Part shown: positions 7,703 through 15,964 of the stretch, piece by piece | Numbering within the stretch: position 1 is the stretch's first letter | Layout of the letters: each line of letters begins with the position of its first letter | Source of the DNA: Ornatilinea apprima | GTDB taxonomy: Bacteria; Chloroflexota; Anaerolineae; Anaerolineales; Anaerolineaceae | Length of the DNA stretch: 64,000 nt | Assembly (NCBI RefSeq): GCF_001306115.1 | Contig: NZ_LGCL01000033.1 | Span: 1 to 64,000, forward strand | Reading direction: 5' to 3' | Notes under the pieces: model-generated | Seen by the model: the letters and a program-made list of their open reading frames with translations, nothing else | What the model was told of the DNA's origin: nothing | Databases searched by the model: none | Position numbers and translations under genes: made by a program

Positions 7703-8336
7703 GGTCAGCCAGCGCGCCTTGCAGTTGTTGGGCGACCCGCTGGACGGGCAGTACCCGGCGGCTGTGCTGGCAGAAGCCGCGCGGCGCGCTCTGGAGGCCT
7801 TCAGCCGCTGCGCGCCGCGCATTGAGAGCGTGGCGTGGGTGGTGGAAAGCGCTTCCGCGCGCCAGGCGCTGCCGCTGGCCGGGGCCTGGCTGGTGCTGGA
7901 CGTGGAGTGGCGCGCCGCCAGCGGAATCTTGCGCGCCGGGCGGCCGTGGCAGATTGTCTGGCAGGACGGGCAGCCGCTGATCGAGTGGCTTAGCGCGCCA
8001 TACCCCCAGCCGGGAGACGGGTTGTTGGCGCGCTGCGCGTTGAATCACAGCCTGGAAGGGCTGGACGGCGCGCCGCAAAGCTCGGTCAAAGCCGCCGACC
8101 TGGGGCTGCTGGCGCAAGGGGCGGCAGGCTACGCGGCACAGATGCGCGCCGCGCAGCTCACCGAAAGCTACGGTTCGCGCGCCTCAGATTTGGGCCAACT
8201 GGCCGCCTGGGGCGGGGGGCAGTTGCAGCGCTTTGAACAACGGCTGGCGGAGGAAGCCCGGCGGAGCGGAGTGGAGATTCCCTGGGCGCTGCCGCAGCGC
8301 GGCTGGCCGTGCGACCGTTGGGAGGTCTGCCGGTGA
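7686..8336 (+). CDS. Head-tail connector/adaptor-like protein
   Basis: 216 residues. GAAGGAGGC lies just upstream and the gene overlaps its predecessor by 17 bases. It has an N-terminal helical segment typical of head-completion adaptors (ALQLLGDP, AVLAEAARRALEAF), a central beta-rich part, and a C-terminal helical region ending in a basic/Trp-rich tail. Its place after the capsid gene and before the Mu F-like protein fits an adaptor that seals the portal. The identification rests on position and secondary-structure pattern, not on a motif. Confidence 0.5.
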   Translation: MSAYDEVSQRALQLLGDPLDGQYPAAVLAEAARRALEAFSRCAPRIESVAWVVESASARQALPLAGAWLVLDVEWRAASGILRAGRPWQIVWQDGQPLIEWLSAPYPQPGDGLLARCALNHSLEGLDGAPQSSVKAADLGLLAQGAAGYAAQMRAAQLTESYGSRASDLGQLAAWGGGQLQRFEQRLAEEARRSGVEIPWALPQRGWPCDRWEVCR

Positions 8337-8710
8337 GCGGGCGGGATATTTACCGCTGGGTGGCGCGCGGCGCGGCGGACTGCCCGATCTGCGCGCGGCT
8401 GGACGGTGAGGAGCGCAGCCTGGGCGCGTGGCAGCTCACGCGCATGCCCGGTTTTCACCGGCACTGCGACTGCCGCCTGGAGCCGGTGATCGACGGAATG
8501 CCCGCCCCGCCCACGCGTCCGCGCAAGCGCGAAGAGACCCATCCGGAAAAGAAGGCCGCCCCGCGCTATGAGAATTTTCGCGGGCAGGTCGCCGGGCGCA
8601 AGGCGGCGCTGAAACCGCGCATCGCGCGCATGAGCCGCCCCAGGGTTGGCAAACTGGCGCGCCGCAAACCATACCGCGCGCCTACATACAAAAAGGGCGC
8701 GAAGCGATAA
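8333..8710 (+). CDS. Minor head protein, Mu F/SPP1 gp7 C-terminal-type domain
   Basis: 125 residues from GTG 8333, overlapping the previous stop (GTGA), with GGAGGT at 8321-8326. Residues ~15-50 carry CPICARLDGEERSL and PGFHRHCDCRLEPV, the Cys/His pattern at the C-terminus of Mu F/SPP1 gp7 head-morphogenesis proteins. In those phages the domain ends a protein two to three times longer; here it stands alone with a very basic tail (KKAAPRY, RRKPYRAPTYKKGAKR). A role in DNA ejection or portal assembly is inferred from the family. Confidence 0.65.
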   Translation: MSGRDIYRWVARGAADCPICARLDGEERSLGAWQLTRMPGFHRHCDCRLEPVIDGMPAPPTRPRKREETHPEKKAAPRYENFRGQVAGRKAALKPRIARMSRPRVGKLARRKPYRAPTYKKGAKR

Positions 8711-8723
8711 AAGGAAGGCGGGC

Positions 8724-9203
8724 ATGGCCGAAATTGGAAAAGACTGCCACATCACCCTGGCGCATCCGGCGGTGAACAACGGAGAGCCGGTTGGCTTTCT
8801 ACTGGACGAAGAGGAAAACGAGCACGGCGCGCTGGTGAGCGTGCAGCGCGAAACGGATTCCAACGGGCAGACGCGCGTGCGGCTGTTCTTTGATGTGCTG
8901 CTTGCCGAGCGCCTGGTGAACCCGGACGGTTCAGCGCACGCCGCCAGCCGGGAGGAGATGTACGCGGCGCTGAATGCGTATCTGCGGCAGACCAGCGGAG
9001 TGGCGGTGGCGTGCAGCGCGGGGGTGTTTGCCAATGTGGGCGCGCTGGGCTACAGCGCGGCCGAGATGCACTATCCGCGCCTGACGGTGGTGGCCTGCCA
9101 GCTCAACAATGCCGGTCCGTATTTTGCCGCGGTGGCGCAAAGCGTGTATGACAACGCGGTGTGGGACGGCGTGCTGGCCTGGGACGCGGCCGTGTGGCGC
9201 TAA
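8724..9203 (+). CDS. Unrecognised structural-cluster protein
   Basis: 159 residues. ATG 8724 has AAGGAAGG at 8711-8718. A beta-strand-rich first half (CHITLAHPAVN, GFLLDEEENEHGALVSV, TRVRLFFDVLL) is followed by a helical segment and a second beta region (AEMHYPRLTVVACQLNNAGPY). There are no metal or catalytic motifs. It may be a minor structural or stopper protein, but the sequence alone does not decide. It lies 16 bases before the fibre-like gene. Confidence 0.55.
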   Translation: MAEIGKDCHITLAHPAVNNGEPVGFLLDEEENEHGALVSVQRETDSNGQTRVRLFFDVLLAERLVNPDGSAHAASREEMYAALNAYLRQTSGVAVACSAGVFANVGALGYSAAEMHYPRLTVVACQLNNAGPYFAAVAQSVYDNAVWDGVLAWDAAVWR

Positions 9204-9219
9204 ACAGGAGGTTTGAGAG

Positions 9220-10491
9220 ATGAGTTATCCTTTGTCGAGTGAGGTGTCGCCCGGTCAGCCGACGGCCGCGGCGCACTACAACAACCTGCGCGCTGACGCG
9301 TTACGCCTGGGCTGCGCGGATGCCGACGCGGTAACCCTGGCGGCTTTGCTGGCGCGCTGGGAAGACGGCCTGCGCCTGGATGTGCTGGGCAGCAATCGCG
9401 TGCGCGTGCCGGCCAGCCCTGCCGAGCCGGTGAGCCTGGTGATCGACGGCGCGCCGCTGCAAATCACCCAACCGGCGGACCTGAGCGTCAGCAGCGCGCC
9501 CAGCGGGGCGGCTTGCGACTATTTTGTGTTCGCGCTGCGCTCGCCCGGCAGCAGCGGCTTTTGCCTGGATGTGAATACCAGCAGCCTGGAATCGAGCGGG
9601 CGGCGCAGAATCGGGCGCTTTTATTGGGACGGCACGCGCATCACGCCCGGCAGCCTGCGCAGCGAGCGCGGGCAGTTTCTGCAGGGCGTCTTGGGCAGCC
9701 TGGCGGCGCAATCGGCGGGCGGGCGCTTGAGCCTTTCGGCGGGCGAGGGGCTGCCGCCCCAGGATATTGCCGCGGCGGGGACGGTCTATTATGGGCCGTG
9801 GCGCGGCAACCGGGTGGGCCTGTACAGCGAGGGATTCGGCTGGCGCGAGTGGGAATTCGCGGAGTTGAGCCTGTCTTTGCAGGGGCTGGCGGCCAACACC
9901 AACGCGGATATTTTTCTGCGGCACGACGGCAGCGCGCTGGTGCTGGAAAAAACGGCCTGGAGTTCCTCTACACAGCGCGCGGCGGCGTTGAGACGCCAGG
10001 ACGGCGTGCTGGTGAAAGACGGCGCGCCGGGCTGGCGCTACCTGGGCACCCTCCGCACTACCGCCGAGGCGGGCAAGTGCGACGATTCGGGGTTGAAACG
10101 CTTTGTATGGAACGCCGAAAACCGCGCCCCGCGCGGCCTGCGCTGGAGCAGCGAGACCCTGCATACCTACGACGCGGGTGTGTACCGTGCCTGGAACAAC
10201 GACGCCAGCCAGTGCGCCCAGGCGGTGGTGGGGCTGGCAGGCGAGGCGGCCTGGCTGTATGCCACGGTGGACGCCACCCCGGCCAGTATGGCAGTGTATG
10301 GGGTGGGACTGAATTCCACCAATCTGCCCGCCTTTGAGACCGGCATGCTCACCGGCAGCGCGCGCCAGCGGGCCGCCTGCGGCGGATATGCCAGCCCGCA
10401 GGCAGGGTTGAACACGGTGTGCGTGCTGGAATATTCCAGCGGGGTTTCCACCTTCACGCGCGCACAGATCAACGGGCTGCTGATGGCCTAG
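9220..10491 (+). CDS. Putative fibre/receptor-binding structural protein
   Basis: 423 residues, with CAGGAGGTTTGAG before the ATG. The N-terminus (PGQPTAAAHYNNLRADAL) resembles the attachment domain of phage fibre or baseplate proteins. The middle is beta-rich and glycine/serine-rich. The C-terminus (GYASPQAGLNTVCVLEYSSG followed by ARAQINGLLM) resembles the end domain seen in some phage structural proteins. It would sit on the particle surface and bind a host. It is the only protein in the cluster that looks like a tail or fibre component. Confidence 0.55.
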   Translation: MSYPLSSEVSPGQPTAAAHYNNLRADALRLGCADADAVTLAALLARWEDGLRLDVLGSNRVRVPASPAEPVSLVIDGAPLQITQPADLSVSSAPSGAACDYFVFALRSPGSSGFCLDVNTSSLESSGRRRIGRFYWDGTRITPGSLRSERGQFLQGVLGSLAAQSAGGRLSLSAGEGLPPQDIAAAGTVYYGPWRGNRVGLYSEGFGWREWEFAELSLSLQGLAANTNADIFLRHDGSALVLEKTAWSSSTQRAAALRRQDGVLVKDGAPGWRYLGTLRTTAEAGKCDDSGLKRFVWNAENRAPRGLRWSSETLHTYDAGVYRAWNNDASQCAQAVVGLAGEAAWLYATVDATPASMAVYGVGLNSTNLPAFETGMLTGSARQRAACGGYASPQAGLNTVCVLEYSSGVSTFTRAQINGLLMA

Positions 10492-10505
10492 AAAGGAGGT
10501 GTTTG

Positions 10506-10802
10506 ATGAAAGTCAACCCGTTAAAACTGCACCGCGACCTGGGCGACGCCGGCCTGCCGGTAACCAGCGTGGACGAAACCGGGCGGGTGATCTACCTGCG
10601 CGCGTTGAGCGCGGACGAGGCGCGCAAGGCGGAAGAGATCATCGCCGCGCACGACCCCTCGCCGGATGAGCGCCAGCGCACGCTGGAGCAGGACCGCCAG
10701 GCGGGCATCTGCGACCGCGATCTGCTGGACGCGCTGTGGAACTGGGTGGTGGGCGGCAGCCGCGAGAGTGTGGATGACATTCTGGCGCGGCGGGCAGGTT
10801 GA
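10506..10802 (+). CDS. Small acidic protein, last gene of capsid cluster
   Basis: 98 residues, with a perfect AAAGGAGGTG Shine-Dalgarno at 10492-10501. Charged, mainly helical (LSADEARKAEEIIAAHD, PDERQRTLEQDRQAGI, DLLDALWNWVVGGS). There is no recognised domain. It closes the cluster and is followed directly by a terminator. A chaperone or regulatory role is possible but unsupported. Confidence 0.55.
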   Translation: MKVNPLKLHRDLGDAGLPVTSVDETGRVIYLRALSADEARKAEEIIAAHDPSPDERQRTLEQDRQAGICDRDLLDALWNWVVGGSRESVDDILARRAG

Positions 10803-10807
10803 AATTT

Positions 10808-10838
10808 GGCGGGTCAGGCGCGAGCCTGGCCCGCTTTT
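10808..10838 (+). terminator. Rho-independent terminator of the capsid cluster
   Basis: GCGGGTCAGGC pairs with GCCTGGCCCGC (one G-T wobble) around a four-base loop and is followed by TTTT. It lies directly after the last gene of the + strand cluster. Confidence 0.75.
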
Positions 10839-10953
10839 GGGGTTAGTTAGTAAATTGTAAAGTCGGCAGCCAGATGAATCTATTACAATACGCTTAAAGG
10901 CTTGTCGCATCGGACAGGGGTATGTGTTCGCGGCTCTTAACGGGAGGTCGGTT

Positions 10954-13128
10954 ATGGCGAATTGGTTACAAGTGATTCGGGGGGCGCGTGGATGGCATTG
11001 GGCGCGCGCCGGGATCATCGCGGTGGTTGGGCTGGCGTTGCTGGCGGGTGTCGCCGCGGCGGTCAGCACTTCTCAGCAGACCTGGATGGTGAGCAACCCC
11101 GTGCCCGATGATCCCCTGGAAGGCGTTGCGGATGGAAATTCCCTGTTTTCCAACATCTCTTACACCGGGCGCTGGGTGGCGTTTGAGTCGCAGGCGGCCA
11201 ACCTGACCAATGACAATGACAGTTACAATGACATTTTTCTGTACGAAAACTACGACGATACCGAGAACCCTGGCACGCGCAAGGAAGCCTTTAGCGAAAT
11301 CACCCTAGGCAGCAACGCCAGCTCGTATTACCCAACCATCGCGCGCACCAGCGGAGAAAGCCCCTGGGACCAACCAGCGGGCGGCGGGTATACCTACCAG
11401 GATGTGTTTGACGGCCGTTTTGTCTCTTTTGAGTCGACATCGAGCCAGTTCAGTTATTTTCATTCCTACGAATCGGATCCACTGGCCGGGAAGATGGACG
11501 TCTTCTTGTACGATCGCGGGGTGAGCACGGAGGATTACGAAGGCCTGACCATTCCGGGTATTTATACATCGCCGGGCATTTGGGCGATGACCCCGGCCAA
11601 CCTGACTGCCAACGGACAGGCGCCCAACGGCCCCTCGGGTAACGTGCTTCCGCTGACCTCGGTGCATAATAACGCCAACGGCGCGCATATCGCTGGCAAT
11701 CCGTTGAAGCCTGGCAGCAGTGTGTATCTGGGCACTGACGCCGAGCAGCGTGTGGTGTTCGAGTCGCTGGCCACCAATCTGGTGAGCGCCACGCTGGGGC
11801 TGACCCCCAGCAGCGACGGCCAGAGCAACCGGCATATCTACGTGCGCACCGGTTTCTACCAGGCCGGCACAACCCCCTCCGGCCTGGACCCGCGTCAGAT
11901 TCGCCTGCTTTCGAAAAACGCGGCGGGGGTGCTGGCCAATGGTCCCTGCACCACCCCGGCGGCCACCAGCACCGGGCGTTTTGTGGCCATGGTGTGCAAG
12001 GCGAACAACCTGGTGGAGGGTGTAACCATTCCCAATGGGTCAGACAGCAAGCCGCTGGCGCAGGTTTACCTGCTGGACCGCGACTTCATCACCAATGGAA
12101 CGTACGACGAGGAGCTGGATTACAAATGGTATCTGGCGTCGCAATATGTTGACCCCAGTACCTCGGCCACGGGCGCGGCCGGCGCGGATGAATCATGGTA
12201 CCCCAGCATTGCTGAGGACGGGCAGTTTGTGTATGTGGCCTTCCACAGCTTTGCCGAGAACCTGGTGGATTCGTATGACGGCCAGGCTTCGACCAGCAAC
12301 GCGTCCGATGTGTTTGTGCTGGTTCTGGACAAAAGCAACCCGGCCGTGCGCGAGCTGTATCTGGGATCGCGCGCTTCGGGGCTGGCCGGCGCGGCGGGCA
12401 ATTACCACAGCTACATGCCCTCGCTCTCGGCGGACGGCCGCGTGGTGGCCTATACCTCGCTGGCGAACAATCTGGTGACGGCTGACCACAATGAGCACTG
12501 CGGGTTTACCATTGACGGCGAGCTGTATACCAACTGCCCGGATGTCTTCATCCGGCGCTTTTACGTTTCGGGCGGCGGCGAGCCGCAAACCTGGCGCGCT
12601 TCGCTCTCGCCTAACGGGGTGGAGGCGTATTACAACTCGGCCTTCGCTTCGCTGAGCGGCAATTCGCGCTTTGTGGGCTTTTCCAGCTACACCGATCTGC
12701 GCGTGGACCAGCAATTGCGGCCGTCGCAGTTGGAACAGGTGCATATTTACATTCGCGATATGAGCGAGACCAGCGGCAACCCCAACATCCAACCCAGTTC
12801 GGGATATTTCTATGCGTTTCCTGGCGGTTCGTATGACATCACCTTCAACCTGACCTTTTTTGAAGGCGACCTGAACCTTGCGAGCGCGCTGTATCTGGAA
12901 TCACCGCAGGGCGGCGGGGCAGACGCGGCCTTCAGCATCATTTCTGATACCTGCAACCCGGCGGAGACCTGGTCTTCGGGGGATAGCTGCGCGGTGACAG
13001 TGCGTTATACCAGCCCGGATACGGAGTACCGCGAGGCGCTGCTATCGATTCCCTTTGGCGGGTACACGCGGCGGGTGGCGCTGTTCGGTTCGACAATCAT
13101 GCGCATTTTTCCGCTGGTGTCGCCGTAA
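10954..13128 (+). CDS. Secreted beta-propeller (TolB/WD40-like) protein
   Basis: 724 residues from ATG 10954 (CGGGAGGTCG at 10941-10950). Residues ~17-37 form a signal peptide or membrane anchor (GIIAVVGLALLAGVAAAV). At least six blade-like repeats follow, each with a phrase such as VAFESQAANLTN, VVFESLATNLVS, VAFHSFAENLVD or VVAYTSLANNLVT, followed by a DxF(V/L)-type strand (DIFLYE, DVFVLV, DVFIRR). Residues ~620-724 form a separate beta-sandwich like an ASPM-SPD-2-Hydin-type repeat, with two cysteines. It is probably extracellular and binds ligand or protein. It is separated from the capsid cluster by a terminator, so it may be chromosomal. Confidence 0.75.
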   Translation: MANWLQVIRGARGWHWARAGIIAVVGLALLAGVAAAVSTSQQTWMVSNPVPDDPLEGVADGNSLFSNISYTGRWVAFESQAANLTNDNDSYNDIFLYENYDDTENPGTRKEAFSEITLGSNASSYYPTIARTSGESPWDQPAGGGYTYQDVFDGRFVSFESTSSQFSYFHSYESDPLAGKMDVFLYDRGVSTEDYEGLTIPGIYTSPGIWAMTPANLTANGQAPNGPSGNVLPLTSVHNNANGAHIAGNPLKPGSSVYLGTDAEQRVVFESLATNLVSATLGLTPSSDGQSNRHIYVRTGFYQAGTTPSGLDPRQIRLLSKNAAGVLANGPCTTPAATSTGRFVAMVCKANNLVEGVTIPNGSDSKPLAQVYLLDRDFITNGTYDEELDYKWYLASQYVDPSTSATGAAGADESWYPSIAEDGQFVYVAFHSFAENLVDSYDGQASTSNASDVFVLVLDKSNPAVRELYLGSRASGLAGAAGNYHSYMPSLSADGRVVAYTSLANNLVTADHNEHCGFTIDGELYTNCPDVFIRRFYVSGGGEPQTWRASLSPNGVEAYYNSAFASLSGNSRFVGFSSYTDLRVDQQLRPSQLEQVHIYIRDMSETSGNPNIQPSSGYFYAFPGGSYDITFNLTFFEGDLNLASALYLESPQGGGADAAFSIISDTCNPAETWSSGDSCAVTVRYTSPDTEYREALLSIPFGGYTRRVALFGSTIMRIFPLVSP

Positions 13129-13156
13129 AGATTGGGGTTATGAAAGAGAATCAAAG

Positions 13157-13180
13157 CGCGGGCGCGTTGCCCGCGTTTTT
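13157..13180 (+). terminator. Rho-independent terminator
   Basis: CGCGGGC and GCCCGCG are perfectly complementary around a GCGTT loop, followed by TTTTT. It lies 29 bases after the beta-propeller stop. Confidence 0.8.
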
Positions 13181-13184
13181 GTTT

Positions 13185-13520
13185 GATACCTCATCCCCGC
13201 GCCTGCGGCGCGACCCTTCCCCGATGGATCAGGGAAGGGTGGAAGATCCGGAGGATGTCGTCCAGAAGAGGACGGCGGGTTTCGGGCGGTTGGGAGATGG
13301 TGTCGGTTCAAGGCAGTTGATCCGCCCTCAACACCGCCCTACAAGAGAAGCTGGTTCTTCGGTAGGGGCGGACGGCCGTCCGCCCGAAAAAAGCGGGCGC
13401 GTCACCCAAAAAAGCGGGCGCGACACCTCGCGCCCCTACCGGGGAATGGGATCAGATTCTTCCGTAGGGTGCGGCGCTGCCGCACCAGCAGCGGCTCCAC
13501 AATACCGGCTACAAGAGAAG
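13185..13520. repeat. Non-coding block of dispersed repeats (types B and C)
   Basis: 13187-13245 is a type-B unit (CATCCCCGCGCCTGCGGCGC with CCCTTCCCC against GGGAAGGG), also found twice at 60860-61090. 13273-13351 is a type-C unit (GGCGGGTTTCGGGCGGTT to CCGCCCTACAAGAG), also seen near 28989. 13363-13440 has inverted copies of GGGCGGACGG and GCGGGCGCG. The + strand reading frame here is arginine/glycine-rich repeat translation and not a gene. Confidence 0.8.
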
Positions 13521-13527
13521 GTGATCG

Positions 13528-14442
13528 TTATGGGGATGGAACGTCGACCGTCTGGCGGGCCTGTGCGAGGAACTGCAAGACTGTCTGGCGGTAGAGCTGC
13601 GGCTGGGCGGCGGCGTATTCGCCATGGCCGGCTGCGGGGACCACCCACAACTGCGCGCAGGGGGCAGCCGCGGCTTGCTGCTCTCCGCGCGAGCGTTCAA
13701 TCTCACGCTGGCCGTGGATCAGCAATACCGGCCGCGGGCAGCCGCGCGGCAGGGCTTCGATGGGGCTGACCCGCCCCGGCCAGACGCCGGTCTGCAGGGT
13801 GTAGGTCAGCAGGGTAAAGCGCTGGATCAGCCATTCCATGGAGAGCGGGAAGGCGGGGGTGAAGGTGATTTCGGCGGCCAGGTTGGCGTAGTTACCCTCG
13901 GCGATCACCGCACGGATTTCGGGCATCTCGGCCGCGGCGAGAATGGCAGCCGCGCCGCCAGCGGAAAAGCCCAACACGCCCAGCCACTGCACGCCGGGTT
14001 GGGCCAGGGCATAGTCGCGCATGGCGCGCAGGTCTTGCGCTTCGCGCCAGCCGATGGTGGATTTTTCTCCGGCACAGGAGCGCGGGTCGACACTCAGCAC
14101 GCCGTAACCGGCGGCGCTGAGGAAGCGCGCTTCTTCCAGCAGGCTGGCGCGGCTGCCGCCGTGGCCGGGCAGCAGCAGGATCACCGCGCCGTTGTGCGGG
14201 GCGGCCCACCAGCCCTGCAGCGCTACATCGTCTTGCGTTTGCAGGCGCACGCTCGCAAACCCGGCGGGCGGGTCGCCTGCCGGGGCGCAGGCAGGGTGGA
14301 GCAGGCCGCGGGTGTAGACCGCGCTCAGCCCGGCGGCCAGAATCACCCAGGCGGCGCAGAAAGCAAACAGCGCCCGCGGCAGCAGGCGCTTGAGGTTGAG
14401 GGATGGGGGGTTAGTCTTCGTGTTCGGGTTCGAGGTGCACAT
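13528..14442 (-). CDS. Membrane-anchored alpha/beta hydrolase
   Basis: 304 residues. ATG 14442 is chosen because AGAGGTGGA lies eight bases upstream; the longer frame starts inside the cation-efflux gene without a site. Residues ~20-42 are one membrane helix, so the enzyme domain is probably outside. Motifs are oxyanion-loop LLPGHGGS, nucleophile elbow GFSAGG and the terminal histidine in PAAGHGEYA. A peptidase/esterase of the S9/BAAT-like hydrolase group is likely, but the substrate is unknown. It overlaps the upstream cation efflux gene by 32 bases, so the pair is one operon. Confidence 0.8.
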   Translation of the reverse strand: MCTSNPNTKTNPPSLNLKRLLPRALFAFCAAWVILAAGLSAVYTRGLLHPACAPAGDPPAGFASVRLQTQDDVALQGWWAAPHNGAVILLLPGHGGSRASLLEEARFLSAAGYGVLSVDPRSCAGEKSTIGWREAQDLRAMRDYALAQPGVQWLGVLGFSAGGAAAILAAAEMPEIRAVIAEGNYANLAAEITFTPAFPLSMEWLIQRFTLLTYTLQTGVWPGRVSPIEALPRGCPRPVLLIHGQREIERSRGEQQAAAAPCAQLWVVPAAGHGEYAAAQPQLYRQTVLQFLAQARQTVDVPSP

Positions 14443-15307
14443 AGGCGCGGTCCACCTCTGCCATATCTTCCAGCAGTTCAATCACCTGGTCGTTGATCTC
14501 ATGAGCGGCGTCCAGGCTCATGCTGCCGTCCACGTTGGCGTGCACATCCACCACCAGTTTGGGACCCACATATTCGGTCACCATGAAGTGCACGCGCTGC
14601 ACGCCTTCCACTGATTCGACTTTGCGCACAATTTCCTGGCGTAACTCCTCGTCGGCGCCTGCGCCGGTGAGAAAGTTGAGGTTCTCGCGCCCGGCCAGGA
14701 AAGCGTTGCGGAAGATCCAGATGGCGACGATCAGGCCGGCGATCGGGTCGGCCAGAGGGTGAATGAACTGCGAACCGGCGGCGCCGATGAAGGCGGCTGA
14801 AGAGGTGAGCACGTCGGAAAGATTGTCGCGCGCGGTGGTCTCGAGGGTGGGGCTGTGCAATTGGCGCGCCAGGCGCGCCACGCTGACGTACATCCAGGCC
14901 TTGATGCCCGCCGCGATCAGCAGCACGATGGCTGGCAAGCCCAGCTCCACGCGCAGGCCGCCTTCCAGAAAACGCTCTATGGCGGTGCGCGCGGCTTCAT
15001 AACCGGCTAGGGTCATCGAGAGGGTTACCATCAGGCCGACCAGCGGCTCAAAGCGGCTGTGTCCCTGGGGGTGAGAGAGGTCGGGCGGCTGCATGGCCAC
15101 CCACAGGCCGAGGATCATTAAGGCGGAATAGACGACATCGGATACGGAATTGGCCGCGTCGGCGTACAGGGCGGCTGACCCGGTGAGGTACGCGGCCACC
15201 GCTTTTCCAGCGGCGAGGGTGAGGTTACCAACACCCGTGATGATGAGCGCCTGGCGATACAGCCGCTGTTGGGTCGGGTCGGGGGTGTAACTGCGAATCC
15301 AGCGCAT
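14411..15307 (-). CDS. Cation diffusion facilitator (CDF) efflux transporter
   Basis: 298 residues, typical of CDFs. ATG 15307 has GGAG ten bases upstream; the longer frame adds a non-conserved 75-residue leader. Helix II carries DAANSVSDVV and helix V DNLSDVL, the aspartate pairs of the transport site. The conserved HPQGHSRFEP follows helix II. The C-terminal ~90 residues are the cytoplasmic dimerisation domain (EGVQRVHFMVTEYVG). The DNxxD rather than HxxxD in helix V suggests Mn, Fe or broad divalent rather than strict zinc specificity (family knowledge). It exports metal using the proton gradient. Confidence 0.9.
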   Translation of the reverse strand: MRWIRSYTPDPTQQRLYRQALIITGVGNLTLAAGKAVAAYLTGSAALYADAANSVSDVVYSALMILGLWVAMQPPDLSHPQGHSRFEPLVGLMVTLSMTLAGYEAARTAIERFLEGGLRVELGLPAIVLLIAAGIKAWMYVSVARLARQLHSPTLETTARDNLSDVLTSSAAFIGAAGSQFIHPLADPIAGLIVAIWIFRNAFLAGRENLNFLTGAGADEELRQEIVRKVESVEGVQRVHFMVTEYVGPKLVVDVHANVDGSMSLDAAHEINDQVIELLEDMAEVDRAYVHLEPEHED

Positions 15308-15450
15308 GTTCAATCTCCATGCGCAGAACTTGATCCGGCCGGGTTCTGCTGTCATTTGGGGCGTGAATGCCGCTGCGCGCGCCGCGCTGGCACCCGGATA
15401 CTGGTAATTATACGAAAAACCAGCACGATGTAAAGCCGAGGGAAACGCGC

Positions 15451-15960
15451 CTAGCCATTCCCGCTTTCGGGGCCGCCCCGCAGCAGTGGCAGAACCGCGT
15501 CCAGCAGGATTTGAGCCAGACGGTAAATCCATAGGGCGGTTTCTTCAGCGGGCAGTTCCCGTAAGTTGGCTACCGGTTTGAGGTCCACGTGCGCGCCGCC
15601 GTCCTGGTCGCATACGCAGCGGATGATCTGGTGTGGTGTTACCGGCGCGCTGGCCGCGGGCAGCGGCGTGTCGAGCCACTCTGAGAGCGGCAGGCGGACG
15701 CGCTCTTCGGGGCGGCTTGCGGCGTCTATCGCGGGCAGGCGCAGGTCGGGCAGCAGGCGCGGCAGGGTGGCAATTGAGACCACCTGCCCGTGGCGGCGGG
15801 TGGTGTCGCACAGCAGCAGGCGCATTTGCAGGGCGGCCACACGGTAAAACGCCGGGCAATCACCGCTCAACTCCAGGCAGTGCTGTAAGATGCTCAAGGC
15901 ATCGAGGGTGTAGGCTTTGAGCAGGGCAATCTCTTCCGGTGACGCGCGCAGGTCTTTCAC
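15451..15960 (-). CDS. Uncharacterised protein downstream of P450
   Basis: 169 residues from GTG 15960, four bases after the P450 stop, with AGGAGG about 12 bases upstream. An alternative GTG at 15981 has no site. It is mainly helical at both ends, with a middle segment of conserved-looking strands (VTPHQIIRCVCDQDGG). No family is recognised. Tight spacing makes it co-transcribed with the P450. It is not a ferredoxin, since it lacks the cysteine pattern. Confidence 0.6.
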   Translation of the reverse strand: MKDLRASPEEIALLKAYTLDALSILQHCLELSGDCPAFYRVAALQMRLLLCDTTRRHGQVVSIATLPRLLPDLRLPAIDAASRPEERVRLPLSEWLDTPLPAASAPVTPHQIIRCVCDQDGGAHVDLKPVANLRELPAEETALWIYRLAQILLDAVLPLLRGGPESGNG

Positions 15961-15964
15961 CGCC

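Noticed and set aside
590..13128. Complete temperate prophage
   Set aside because: No integrase, repressor, replication or tail genes, and no att repeats seen.
13140..13769. Plus-strand frame after the propeller gene
   Set aside because: It covers a terminator and dispersed repeats and runs antisense to the hydrolase.
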